From assembly GCA_003576685.1 (NCBI GenBank), contig QOZR01000003.1, forward strand, positions 372,001-436,000: a stretch of 64,000 bases of DNA, given 5' to 3'. The notes below the pieces were generated by a model that was not told the origin of the DNA, did no database searches, and worked only from the letters and a program-made list of their open reading frames with translations. Made by a program: the position numbers and the translations under genes. Source of the stretch: Virgifigura deserti (GTDB taxonomy: Bacteria; Pseudomonadota; Alphaproteobacteria; Dongiales; Dongiaceae). How positions within the stretch are numbered: the stretch's first letter is position 1; every line of letters begins with the position of its first letter. Positions 28,976-37,232 of the stretch are shown here, in pieces.

Positions 28976-29728
28976 CTACAACGATACCGGCCCATACAGC
29001 CAGACCAGCCAAGTGCCAAGGGCGAGATAGCTTCCGAACGGAACCCGGTCCATGGCCGAGATGGATCCGCCTGCAAGCGATTTCGCCAAAACCGCAGAAA
29101 GGGCGCAAAGTGCTGCCAGGAGCACTACGCTCGGCAATCCGCTCCAGGATACCCAGGCGCCGGCGCCGGCCAATAGCTTCGCATCGCCCATGCCCAGGCC
29201 ATCGCGCCCGCGAACATACCGATAGGCTGAAGCCAAGCCGGCGAAAGCCAGATAGCCGGCGAGTGCGCCGATCAGATGCTCCGCCAGGACCGTCGGCTCC
29301 ACCAGATGAGCCACGGCAAGACCGGTGGGCACGAGCGACAGGGTCAAGGCGTCGGAGAGCACGAAGGCGCGCCAGTCCATGACAGCCAAGGCAAGCAGCA
29401 GCCAGCCCAGCAGGCAGGTCGCCCATAGCAGCCAGCCCGAGAGGATACTCACCGACCAGACTGCGACTCCCAACGCGGCCAACTCGATGAGCGGATAGAA
29501 TAAGCCGATCCGCTCGCCGCAATATCGACAGCGGCCGCGGTTGCAAACCCAACTCAGAAGAGGAGCAAGATCGCGGGCGCCGAGTTGGCGGCTGCAATAT
29601 CGACAGGCCGAGCGGCCGAAAACCACGGCATCTCCCGCCGGAAGCCGCAGCACCAGCACGCCGATGAAGCTGCCGACGAATGGACCGGCCAACAGCGGCA
29701 TGATCCAGATGGACATCGTCTCTTGCAT
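28976..29728 (-). CDS. gspO: Type II secretion prepilin peptidase (A24 family)
   Basis: The inner-membrane aspartyl protease that cleaves and N-methylates the pseudopilins GspG, H, I, J. The 250-residue protein starts MQETMSIW (29728) after GGGGA; the frame extends five codons to a TTG. The N-terminal A24 domain has both zinc pairs, CRYC and CRYC, about 27 residues apart. Catalytic Asp residues are in LAVMDWRAFVLSD and the GLGMGDAKLL (GxGD) motif. It is unlinked from the main gsp operon by about 8 kb, with the phosphoesterase, phn and HAD genes between. Confidence 0.93.
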   Translation of the reverse strand: MQETMSIWIMPLLAGPFVGSFIGVLVLRLPAGDAVVFGRSACRYCSRQLGARDLAPLLSWVCNRGRCRYCGERIGLFYPLIELAALGVAVWSVSILSGWLLWATCLLGWLLLALAVMDWRAFVLSDALTLSLVPTGLAVAHLVEPTVLAEHLIGALAGYLAFAGLASAYRYVRGRDGLGMGDAKLLAGAGAWVSWSGLPSVVLLAALCALSAVLAKSLAGGSISAMDRVPFGSYLALGTWLVWLYGPVSL

Positions 29729-30039
29729 TGGTTTCCCCAACAAACCGAACCCGGCGCGGCAGCGCCGCCCCTGTAACGGATCAGAAGCGGGCGGCGTTTT
29801 CGGTCCGCTTCTGTCACAGGCCTATATTGCAATTGTTGCCGATTTTCGGGTGCGGCCTTCGATTTCCGGAGCGTGGGCGTTCCTCGAAGGACGCCGTCGT
29901 GAAGGGGCAATCAGGCGCTGGATGCGCTGCTCGAAAGCGGCGGCATCGAACGGGCCTGCCTCTCGATCGGCAGAGGGTCATTCGAACACACCCGAGTAAT
30001 TTCAGAGCCTTCTCTGAATGCCTCCGACGCCGATCCGGG

Positions 30040-30073
30040 CCATTAAGCGAATGTGTGGAAGCGGCCCGGGCAC
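30040..30073 (+). repeat. Left arm of 34-base inverted repeat pair
   Basis: Begins CCATTAAGCGAATG and ends AAGCGGCCCGGGCAC. The same sequence recurs inverted at 33135-33168 with about four or five differences in the middle. The two arms bracket the ArsR-to-DUF2938 cassette. Both arms can be read in frame as PLSEC-x-x-AARA, so they may be pieces of one lost coding sequence. Confidence 0.6.
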
Positions 30074-30177
30074 GTATCGATCGTTCGGCGCCCCTCACCC
30101 GCTTCGGGTCCGGTGGTAAGCCCCTATAATTCGGCAACCAGGGCGCATGGGCGCGCGTTCCAGCGTCTCCTCAAGAA

Positions 30178-30254
30178 CGGGCCCCCGCCCGCGAGGCGGC
30201 GACGCCCTTGATACGTTCGACTTGGGCTTCGCTGATCAAGTAATGATCTGACAT
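30178..30254 (-). pseudogene. IS5-type transposase, N-terminal remnant
   Basis: The frame reads MSDHYLISEAQVERIKG, then diverges and stops after 25 codons. MSDxYxLxxAQxxRI is the usual N-terminus of IS5-family (IS1031-like) transposases. The remaining roughly 250 residues are gone. Confidence 0.6.
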
Positions 30255-30352
30255 AGACAGGTCCTCAGGTCCTCCTACCCACTTGAATCACGACTTGCGC
30301 GAGAAGGGAATCCTCAAGGTGATGATGACCGGATTGCGGGCTTAGCCGCCAC

Positions 30353-30382
30353 TTGACATGCAGGCATTTACCTGCATATTGT
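30353..30382 (+). promoter_or_regulatory. Promoter with embedded operator for the ArsR gene
   Basis: TTGACA (30353-30358) and TATTGT (30377-30382) are spaced by 18 bases. The spacer is filled by an inverted repeat ATGCAGG-cattta-CCTGCAT (30358-30377). A repressor bound here would block RNA polymerase, which fits autorepression by the ArsR protein encoded 24 bases downstream. Confidence 0.7.
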
Positions 30383-30405
30383 ATTCTCACATATGAGTGA
30401 GACCG

Positions 30406-30720
30406 ATGCACGCTGACAAGGTTTTCAAAGCGCTAGGCGACCCGACACGCAGAAAGCTGCTCGACCTTCTCTGTGAAAGGAACGGGCAGACGCTCGGCCA
30501 GCTTTGCGAAAACCTGGACATGGCCCGGCAATCCGCCACGCAGCACCTCGGGATATTGGAGGCGGCCAATCTGGTGAGCACGGTTAGGCGTGGCCGGGAA
30601 AAGCTGCATTTCATCAACCCCGTGCCTCTCCACGAGGTCTACGAACGGTGGGTGCGGAAATTCGAACGTCAGCGGCTCAGCCTGCTGCACGATCTGAAGA
30701 AAGAACTCGAAGGAGAGTAA
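30406..30720 (+). CDS. ArsR family transcriptional regulator
   Basis: A 104-residue winged-helix repressor. The core HADKVFKALGDPTRRKLLDL, then GQTLGQLCENLDMARQSATQ and HLGILEAANLVSTVRRGREK, is typical of the SRPBCC-linked ArsR group. The metal-binding ELCVCD motif is absent, so it probably does not sense metals. A GTG three codons upstream (30397) is another possible start. It is 2 bases before the AHSA1-type gene, the common ArsR-AHSA1 pairing. Confidence 0.92.
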   Translation: MHADKVFKALGDPTRRKLLDLLCERNGQTLGQLCENLDMARQSATQHLGILEAANLVSTVRRGREKLHFINPVPLHEVYERWVRKFERQRLSLLHDLKKELEGE

Positions 30721-30722
30721 CA

Positions 30723-31187
30723 ATGACCAAAGAGACGACCAGCTTTGTCTACGTGACCTATGTTCTCTCGACGCCGGAAAAGGTGTTCGAGGCCATAACG
30801 AAACCGGACGTCGCAAGGCGCTACTGGGGCCACGAGAACGTCTCTGACTGGAATCCCGGATCGAAATGGGAACATATCCGTGCCAATGATGAACGGACTG
30901 TCGAACTCGTCGGCAAGGTCATTGAGGTCTCGCCACCCACCCGTCTCGTCATCACCTGGGCGAACGCTTCGCAGGCCTCCGATCCGGCAAGCTACAGCCG
31001 GGTGACGTTCGAGATCGAGGAATACGAGAACATGGTCCGGCTGACCGTCACCCATGACGAACTCGAAGCCGGCAGCGGGATGGCGAACGGCGTCAAACAA
31101 GGTTGGCCGGCCGTCCTCTCCAGCCTGAAATCCTTCCTGGAAACCGGCCGCGGCATTGACCTTTTTGCCAAGCCAAAATCGGCCTGA
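30723..31187 (+). CDS. SRPBCC/AHSA1 family protein
   Basis: A 154-residue START/Bet v1-like fold protein. VYVTYVLSTPEKVFEAITKP is the usual first strand and helix, WNPGSKWEHI and VGKVIEVSPPTRLVITWANA follow, and the C-terminal helix is GWPAVLSSLKSFLETG. Such proteins bind a hydrophobic ligand. The role is unknown, but co-transcription with an ArsR regulator is conserved in many bacteria. Confidence 0.9.
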   Translation: MTKETTSFVYVTYVLSTPEKVFEAITKPDVARRYWGHENVSDWNPGSKWEHIRANDERTVELVGKVIEVSPPTRLVITWANASQASDPASYSRVTFEIEEYENMVRLTVTHDELEAGSGMANGVKQGWPAVLSSLKSFLETGRGIDLFAKPKSA

Positions 31188-31226
31188 TCCCTTGCCGTGC
31201 CAATTGAGAAGTCTGCCAGCGGGAGA

Positions 31227-31649
31227 ATGACAATGACCACCCCCTATACCGGCGGATGTGCGTGCGGCACGATCCGTTATGAAACGAGCAGCGAACCCAT
31301 CGTCGAGAACCACTGCCAATGCCGCGATTGCCAGAAACGAAGTGGCACGGGACATGGATCCTATCTGACCTTCCCCCAGCGAGCCGATGTGACAATTACG
31401 GGCGAAGCGAAAAACTGGCGGGTAGCGGACGACAGCGGGAACGAAAAGGTCCACGCCTTCTGCCCGACCTGTGGAACGCCGGTCTACCTGACATTCGTCG
31501 CAATGCCGGAACTGGTAGCGGTCCACGCGACCAGCCTTGACGACCCAAGCCAATTCAATCCGCAGATGGTCACATACAGCATCCGCGGCCATGCGTGGGA
31601 CACGATTGATTCCTCGTTGCAGAAATTCGAGCGAATGCCGCCCGGATAA
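31227..31649 (+). CDS. GFA/CENP-V family zinc protein
   Basis: A 140-residue Mss4-like fold protein of the glutathione-dependent formaldehyde-activating (GFA) family. Zinc ligands are visible in GGCACGTIRYE, HCQCRDCQKRSG and FCPTCGTPVY. The frame begins 10 codons earlier; ATGs at 31227 and 31233 are both credible. It lies 39 bases after the AHSA1-type gene and is probably in its operon. True formaldehyde activity is not implied for most members. Confidence 0.88.
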   Translation: MTMTTPYTGGCACGTIRYETSSEPIVENHCQCRDCQKRSGTGHGSYLTFPQRADVTITGEAKNWRVADDSGNEKVHAFCPTCGTPVYLTFVAMPELVAVHATSLDDPSQFNPQMVTYSIRGHAWDTIDSSLQKFERMPPG

Positions 31650-31747
31650 ATTCCGCTGAGAGCAATACGAAACTGCCGACAATGTTAGCGGGTCGGCTAA
31701 GGGCTCGAAGCGGTCGTGAAGTGCTGCAGGGTTAATGGGCCCTTAGC

Positions 31748-32176
31748 CTAGGCCTTCGTCGTTGTGAGTGACGGCCGCTTCCGGGCCCGGGTTGCGCTAG
31801 CCAACCTGAGCATGCGCTGGAATGTCGGGCATTCCATGTGGCTCGGTGCCGGACACGCGGCGGTGTGGCGCAAGGCGTCTCGCATCGCGCCGAGCCTACG
31901 GATAACGCGGTTCAGCTCATCGGCCTTGGCCGCAAGCTGGGCCCGATCGATCCGGGGGCGCCCGCCCTCGGTGAACATGTCGGCGATGTCGTCCAGCGAA
32001 AAACCCGCGCTGCGCCCAAGCGCGATGAGCGACAGACGCTCCAGCACGCTGTGCTCGAACACCCGGCGCAGGCCGCGGCGGCCAGCCGACTGAATGAGGC
32101 CTTTCTCCTCATAGTACCGTAGAGTCGAGGCAGGCAGACCCGACCTCTTCGAGACTTCGCCGATATCCAGAATCAT
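31748..32176 (-). CDS. MerR family transcriptional regulator
   Basis: A 142-residue regulator. The MerR N-terminus ILDIGEVSKRSGLPASTLRY-YEEKGLI is classic, followed by a dimerisation coiled helix (LAAKADELNRVIRRLGAMRD). A short C-terminal part has Cys residues (TAACPAPSHMECPTF). The Cys pair could bind a metal or redox signal. It is divergent from the DUF2938 gene, with an operator between. Confidence 0.92.
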   Translation of the reverse strand: MILDIGEVSKRSGLPASTLRYYEEKGLIQSAGRRGLRRVFEHSVLERLSLIALGRSAGFSLDDIADMFTEGGRPRIDRAQLAAKADELNRVIRRLGAMRDALRHTAACPAPSHMECPTFQRMLRLASATRARKRPSLTTTKA

Positions 32177-32179
32177 GGC

Positions 32180-32210
32180 TTGACTTCAAGTTGACTTGAA
32201 GTGGCAAGCT
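32180..32210 (+). promoter_or_regulatory. MerR-type operator/promoter
   Basis: ACTTCAAGTTGACTTGAAGT (32183-32202) is a perfect 8-base inverted repeat with a 4-base centre, close in layout to SoxR/CueR-type sites. It overlaps a TTGACT that can act as -35 for the rightward DUF2938 transcript; a 19-base spacer then points to a weak -10 near 32205. The dyad is also 6 bases before the MerR start codon. Confidence 0.7.
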
Positions 32211-32355
32211 CTCATCGAACAGCGACGGAATCAAGCGCAAACGTCTTCCTGGCGCCCGCCGCGATGCGAGTTCCGGGCGGCAGGGAAGCCCCGCACGGAG
32301 AGGTTTTTCGCGCAGGAGGCCGCGCTGGTTCTTTCAGGAACGATGGGAAACGATT

Positions 32356-32841
32356 ATGTCCGATGTGACGGTCATCCTTGCTTTTGCGATCCCGGTCGGG
32401 ATCATCGCCACACTGTTCATGGACGGCGTGGTTTTTCTCCGCCAACGGATTTGGGGCGCAGCCGTGCTCGACTACCGCATGGTCGGACGTTGGATCGGCC
32501 ACTTCCCTAAGGGCCGCTTTTCGCACACCCCCATAACGGCTTCCTCGCCCATTGCAGGCGAAGCAGTCATTGGGTGGACCGCGCATTATCTCATCGGCAT
32601 GACCTTTGCCTTGGGGCTTATTGCCAGCAGCGGGTGGCCACCTTCCTTCGGCGGGTGCCTGCTGACGGGTCTTTTGACCAGCGCCGCGCCATTTTTGATC
32701 ATGCAACCGGGCATGGGCAGGGGCATCGCCGCCTCGAAAACGCCGCAGCCAAACACCGCCCGAAAGAACACGCTGGTCACGCATCTGAGCTTCGGCATCG
32801 GGCTCTATCTCGGCGTGCTGATTTGGTCAGCGTTTTCCTGA
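32356..32841 (+). CDS. DUF2938 family membrane protein
   Basis: A 161-residue integral membrane protein. DUF2938 landmarks are LDYRMVGRWIGHFPKGRF, EAVIGWTAHYLIGMTFA, FLIMQPGMGRGIAASKTPQP and THLSFGIGLYLGVLIW. About four membrane helices. Function is unknown. A GGGAAACGA leader precedes the ATG. It is the apparent target of the divergent MerR regulator. Confidence 0.88.
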   Translation: MSDVTVILAFAIPVGIIATLFMDGVVFLRQRIWGAAVLDYRMVGRWIGHFPKGRFSHTPITASSPIAGEAVIGWTAHYLIGMTFALGLIASSGWPPSFGGCLLTGLLTSAAPFLIMQPGMGRGIAASKTPQPNTARKNTLVTHLSFGIGLYLGVLIWSAFS

Positions 32842-33242
32842 TCATCATCAAACAACCCGAGCGCGGTCCAACGGCAAGCTGCGTGTTCAAGTGGTCGACC
32901 GTTCGGCACCGTTCCTCGAGGTGGCTGCGGGAGCTCGGCCGCCTCGACCTTGAACCGCCGAACCGGGCGCGCGGCGCGGCGCGCCTCCGAAACCGTCCCG
33001 GACAGGTCCTGTTTCAGCCGTGACCATTTTCCCGACTCCTGAAATTATCCCGTAGCACCGCTCGTCGACAGTCGCAGTCCGGCCAAACCATGCATTGGCC
33101 AAAAAGCGCAACCGGTGAAAGGAGGTGGCAGCCTGTGCCCGGGCCGCTTTCAGGCATTCGCTTAATGGCTCGGACGCCGCGGGGGCATTCGGACGCACTT
33201 GTTCCCAGCATCGCAGATATCAGAACAATCGGCCGGGCCCTC
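32842..33242. other. 401-base gene-free region
   Basis: Between the convergent DUF2938 and ABC ATPase genes. It holds the right inverted-repeat arm (33135-33168). A minus-strand frame of about 100 codons crosses it but has no family signature and reads as decayed sequence. Confidence 0.55.
33135..33168 (-). repeat. Right arm of 34-base inverted repeat pair
   Basis: Inverse copy of 30040-30073: read on the minus strand it starts CCATTAAGCGAATG and ends AAGCGGCCCGGGCAC. Together the arms bound a 3.1 kb cassette. Confidence 0.6.
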
Positions 33243-34373
33243 TCACGAGCGCGGCGCGCTGCTTCCAGCCGTCTTCCTGAACACGCGCGCGTCCCCGGAA
33301 TGCCAACACAGTGTTAGCGCCGCTCCGGTGCCGGCGTGCGACAGCGCTTCGGCATCGCCGGTCTGGCGTACCATGAGGCATTGGCCCCATGGCGTTACGA
33401 CTTCGCGTTGAAGGCTATCACCGAGATAGGTGCTGTCGCGTAAGGTCACGTCGACACGACAATCGTAATTTGCGTCCGGAGCATCTCGACCATTCACTAG
33501 AAACAGCTTCTCAGGCCGGATCATGAGACTCGCCTCACCGCCGCTCGCAAGCGCGGAGTCGGTCCGACCGGCGACCACCGCACCATTCGGCAGCTCCACC
33601 GCGGTCCGCTCCGCGTCCACGCCTCTCACCCTTGCCGGCAGGAAGTTTGAATTGCCGATGAAGCCTGCGACGAAGGCATCGGCTGGCCGTTCATAGAGAT
33701 CGGCCCCGCTGCCGACCTGGACGACGCGCCCATGACTGAAAACCGCGATCCGGTCGGAAAGCCGGAGCGCCTCCTCCTGGTCGTGCGTGACGTAGAGGAT
33801 TGTGACACCCAGCTCTCGGTGAATACGCCGGATCTCGATCTGGATCTCCTCCCGCAGCTTCTTGTCGAGGGCCGCGAGAGGTTCGTCCATCAGGAGGATG
33901 CGCGGCTTGTAGACGAGCGCCCGCGCGAGCGCGACACGCTGTTGCTGCCCTCCCGAAAGTTGACCAGGCTTGCGGGCTGCGAACTCCTCAAGCCGGACCA
34001 GGGCCAAGGTCTCCTTAACCGCCTGCTCGATCTCGTGGCGCGGACGGCGGCGTACGGCAAGCGGAAAGGCCACATTGTCGAAGACCGAAAGATGTGGAAA
34101 CAGCGTGTAGCGCTGGAAGACCATCCCGATATTGCGCTTGTTCGGTGCGACGGACAGCACCGAGCGCCCATCGATCAGAACGTCACCGCCGGTCGGATCC
34201 TCGAATCCGGCGACGATGAACAGTGTGGTGGTCTTGCCGGACCCGCTCGAGCCGAGAAAGGTCAGGAATTCGCCTTGCGCGACGTCGAGAGAAACACCGT
34301 CGACAGCCGTCGTCGGGCCGAAGCGTTTGACCAGATCCCGGATGCTGACGAGGACGGGAGCGGTGCTGCTCAT
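33243..34373 (-). CDS. PotA-like ABC transporter ATP-binding protein
   Basis: A 376-residue ATPase of the spermidine/putrescine-iron class. Walker A is GSSGSGKTTTL, the signature LSGGQQQRVALARAL, Walker B ILLMDEPLAALD, and the H-loop VTHDQEEAL. A TOBE_2 domain forms the C-terminal 120 residues (SLMIRPEKLFLV). MSSTAPVLVSI at 34373 is the start, overlapping the permease stop (ATGA). It is the last gene of the importer operon. Confidence 0.93.
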   Translation of the reverse strand: MSSTAPVLVSIRDLVKRFGPTTAVDGVSLDVAQGEFLTFLGSSGSGKTTTLFIVAGFEDPTGGDVLIDGRSVLSVAPNKRNIGMVFQRYTLFPHLSVFDNVAFPLAVRRRPRHEIEQAVKETLALVRLEEFAARKPGQLSGGQQQRVALARALVYKPRILLMDEPLAALDKKLREEIQIEIRRIHRELGVTILYVTHDQEEALRLSDRIAVFSHGRVVQVGSGADLYERPADAFVAGFIGNSNFLPARVRGVDAERTAVELPNGAVVAGRTDSALASGGEASLMIRPEKLFLVNGRDAPDANYDCRVDVTLRDSTYLGDSLQREVVTPWGQCLMVRQTGDAEALSHAGTGAALTLCWHSGDARVFRKTAGSSAPRS

Positions 34374-35170
34374 GGCTCGGACCTCCGACGAATGAAGGCG
34401 GCCAAAGCCATAACGGCCATGGTCACCACGATGAGAAGCGTCGACGCCGCCGCGATCACAGGAGAGAGGTCCTGTCGCAGCGTCGTCCACATCTTGACTG
34501 GCAAGGTTTGAAGAGACGGGCTCGCCATGAAAATCCCGAGTACCACCTCATCCCACGAAATGAGAAAGGAGAACAACGCGCCCGCGAAGATCCCCAGCCG
34601 GATCGACGGCAGAGTGATCCGGCAGATCGCCTCCAGCTTCGAGGCGCCGCAGACGATCGCCGCCTTCTCGATTGCCTCGTCGAACCCCTCAAGGGCATTC
34701 ACGATGCAGATGATCGAGAACGGCAGCGCCAGGATCAGATGGGCGGCGACGAAGCCGATGAAGGTACCGTTGAGGCCGAGGCGCAGGAACACGGCATAGA
34801 GCGCGATCGCCAGGATCACGATCGGCACGATCATCGGGCTGGTGAAGAATGCCCGGAGCGCCACGCGTCCCGGGAAGCTGCCGCGCACCAGGGCGAAGGC
34901 GGCCGGAAGCCCGAGCGCGATCGACAGGGCCATGACGCAAAGACCGACCTTCAGACTCGTGAGGATGGCCGCGATCCAGCGTGGATCGTCGAAGAAGTCC
35001 CGGTACCACTTCAGCGTCCAGCCGGGTGGTGGAAACTGCAGCCACTGCGAGGAGCCGAACGAAAGGAGGGCAATGAACAGGATGGGGAACAGGAGGAACA
35101 AGGCCACCAGCACGCCGATGCTGTAGAGGGCGTATCGTCCGGGGCCCATGCGGTTGAGCGAGAGCAGCAT
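34370..35170 (-). CDS. PotC-like ABC transporter permease
   Basis: A 266-residue inner-membrane permease. Six helices are apparent, with the EAA loop reading EKAAIVCGASKLEAICRITL. The start is 9 bases after the PotB-like gene. Confidence 0.93.
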   Translation of the reverse strand: MLLSLNRMGPGRYALYSIGVLVALFLLFPILFIALLSFGSSQWLQFPPPGWTLKWYRDFFDDPRWIAAILTSLKVGLCVMALSIALGLPAAFALVRGSFPGRVALRAFFTSPMIVPIVILAIALYAVFLRLGLNGTFIGFVAAHLILALPFSIICIVNALEGFDEAIEKAAIVCGASKLEAICRITLPSIRLGIFAGALFSFLISWDEVVLGIFMASPSLQTLPVKMWTTLRQDLSPVIAAASTLLIVVTMAVMALAAFIRRRSEP

Positions 35171-35179
35171 GCGGAACTC

Positions 35180-36070
35180 CTACTGCGGCCGGCCGAGACC
35201 AATCGCCCTGACATAGATCGCGTACAGGATGAGGGTCACCGTCAGGAGGATGAACGCGGCGGCGCTGCCGAGCCCCCAATTGAGAAGCGACTGGACCTGC
35301 TGCGCGATGAGTTCGGCCAGCATCGTCGTGGACGCGCCGCCAAGCAGCGCCGGCGTGACGTAATAGCCGAGCGCCATGACGAACACCATCAAGCAACCTG
35401 CCCCGATACCGGGTAGGGAGAGCGGCAGAAGGACCCGGAAGAAGATCTGCCGGGGCCGGGCTCCTGCAATGGACGCGGCCTGCATGATGGCCGGATCGAT
35501 GGCCGACAGGGTCGCGTGCAAGGGCAGGATGATGAACGGCAGCATGATATAGGTCATGCCGATGGTCACGCCGGCAAGGTTGTTGACCAGCGGCAACGGC
35601 TCGCTTATGAGGCCGAGATCCATCAACGTGCGGTTGATCACGCCTGTGCGCTGCAGCAGCACCATCCACCCGTAGGTGCGAGCCAGGAGATTCGTCCACA
35701 TCGACAGAAGGATGATCGCGAACAGCCATCGCGCCACGCGGCTTGGCAGAATCACGAGCAGCCATGCGACGGGATAGCCGAGCGCCAGCGTGACCACCGT
35801 CACGACGGTCGCCACGGTGAAGGTATTGAACAGCACACGACCGTAAGTCGCATCGCCGAGTAGCTCGGCGTAGTTGCCAAGGCCCAGCGTCGGCTCGGTC
35901 ACACTGCGTAGAAACAGGACCGCAAGCGGCGCTACCATGAACACGAACAGGAAGACGAGCGCCGGGAGAGCTGGGCCGAAGCCGCGCAGCGGCCATGCGC
36001 GCCCTCGCCTCAGGGTCGATCGCATGGCAGGCAGTTCGTCCGGTTGGGCTATTTGCGCCTGACTCGTCAC
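35180..36070 (-). CDS. PotB-like ABC transporter permease
   Basis: A 296-residue permease with helices starting GPALPALVFLFVFMVAPLAV. The EAA loop is MQAASIAGARPRQIFFRVLL. The GTG at 36070 is taken as start; an ATG 15 codons later is possible. Confidence 0.92.
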   Translation of the reverse strand: MTSQAQIAQPDELPAMRSTLRRGRAWPLRGFGPALPALVFLFVFMVAPLAVLFLRSVTEPTLGLGNYAELLGDATYGRVLFNTFTVATVVTVVTLALGYPVAWLLVILPSRVARWLFAIILLSMWTNLLARTYGWMVLLQRTGVINRTLMDLGLISEPLPLVNNLAGVTIGMTYIMLPFIILPLHATLSAIDPAIMQAASIAGARPRQIFFRVLLPLSLPGIGAGCLMVFVMALGYYVTPALLGGASTTMLAELIAQQVQSLLNWGLGSAAAFILLTVTLILYAIYVRAIGLGRPQ

Positions 36071-36091
36071 AACTCGATTCCGAAATGGCTT

Positions 36092-36116
36092 CGGGGCAGC
36101 CGCAAAGGCTGCCCCG
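36092..36116 (-). terminator. Hairpin between binding-protein and permease genes
   Basis: CGGGGCAGCC-gcaaa-GGCTGCCCCG, a perfect 10-base stem, lies 17 bases after the binding-protein stop. Such hairpins often protect or attenuate behind the binding-protein gene so that it is made in excess over the permeases. Confidence 0.65.
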
Positions 36117-36133
36117 ATACGGTCGTCATGGTC

Positions 36134-37180
36134 TCACTTTACTTGCCAGGCGTACCACCGCTCGCCGATGGCATCCCGGTTCTCGGCCCAATACTGCATA
36201 TCCGGCGTGATCTGCGTCTCGGTATGCTCGAAGGGCATGAGCGGCAACATGCCCTTGTCGAGTAGCGGCACCGCAGCGGTGTTGATTGGCGCATAGGCGG
36301 TGGCGTTGGCGAATGCCGCCTGACCTTCGGGGCTGGAGGCCAGGGCGAGAAACTTCATCGCCGCGTCCTTGTTCTTGGTGCCCTTCGGAACGACGAGGAT
36401 GTCGGCAAGCGCCAGGTTCTGATTCCAGGAGATGCCAATATTGTCCATCCCCGACTGCTGAATGGCGTAGATGCGGCCGTTCCAGAAGCTGCCGATCGGC
36501 GCTTCGCCGGAGACGAGAAGCTGCTGCGACTCCGCGCCGCTTCCCCACCAGAGAATGTCCTGCTTGATCGTGTCGAGCTTCGCGAACGCCCGATCGAGAT
36601 CGAGCGGATAGAGCTGATCGGCCGAAACCCCATCGGCGAGCAGCGCCACCTCGAGCACCCCGGGGCTGGACCACTTCCAGAATGTTCGCTTGCCGGGAAA
36701 CTTGGTGGTGTCGAACAGGTCGGCCCAGGTCTCGGGCGCCTTGTCGCCGAACGCATCCTTGTTGTAGCCGAGCACGAAGGAATAATAGAAGCTGCCGACG
36801 CCATGGTCGAAGCTGAACCGCGGATCCAGGTTCTCCTTCTTCACGATCGAATAGTCGATCGGCTCCAGGAGTCCCATCTGTGCGGCCTGAAAGGCGTAGT
36901 CGCCTTCGACGTCGACGACGTCCCAGACCGCGTTGCCGCTCTCGACCATCGCCTTGAGCTTGCCGTAGTCCGTCGGGCCGTCCTGCAGGACCTCGATGCC
37001 CGTCGCCTCCTGGAAGGGATCGGCCCATGCGGCCGCTTGGGCATCCTGCGTCGTACCGCCCCAGCTTGCAAAAGTAAGCGGACCGGAGGCCGCGAGCAGC
37101 CGACCCGTTGATGCTGCGCCGAGGGCCAGCGCGCTGGCGCCGACCCCAACCGTCCCGAGCAACCGTCTGCGTGTGATCAT
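36134..37180 (-). CDS. PotD-like periplasmic substrate-binding protein
   Basis: A 348-residue binding protein. MITRRRLLGTVGVGASALAL is a signal peptide with a partial twin-arginine look (R-R-R-L-L-G). The mature part starts at about GPLTFASWGGTTQDAQAAAW. PotD-like features are WDVVDVEGDYAFQAAQMGLL and PETWADLFDTTKFPGKRTF. AGGAG precedes the ATG at 37180. The ligand is unknown; PotD relatives bind polyamines and many other small cations or acids. Confidence 0.92.
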   Translation of the reverse strand: MITRRRLLGTVGVGASALALGAASTGRLLAASGPLTFASWGGTTQDAQAAAWADPFQEATGIEVLQDGPTDYGKLKAMVESGNAVWDVVDVEGDYAFQAAQMGLLEPIDYSIVKKENLDPRFSFDHGVGSFYYSFVLGYNKDAFGDKAPETWADLFDTTKFPGKRTFWKWSSPGVLEVALLADGVSADQLYPLDLDRAFAKLDTIKQDILWWGSGAESQQLLVSGEAPIGSFWNGRIYAIQQSGMDNIGISWNQNLALADILVVPKGTKNKDAAMKFLALASSPEGQAAFANATAYAPINTAAVPLLDKGMLPLMPFEHTETQITPDMQYWAENRDAIGERWYAWQVK

Positions 37181-37232
37181 GAGTGAAGCTCCTGTTTCTG
37201 GTTGTTGGTTGGACAACTCGATCTCCACTGTT

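Larger units (their letters stand above)
29729..30352. other. Gene-free region with mobile-element debris
   Basis: No intact gene. It contains one arm of the inverted repeat pair (30040-30073) and an IS5-type transposase start (30178-30254). A short open tail at about 30284-30345 (HDLREKGILKVMMTGLRA) may be the end of another lost gene. Confidence 0.6.

Noticed and set aside
29814..30137. A 107-codon minus-strand frame in the gspO-arsR gap
   Set aside because: Arg/Pro-rich, no motif, and overlaps a repeat arm; treated as non-coding debris.
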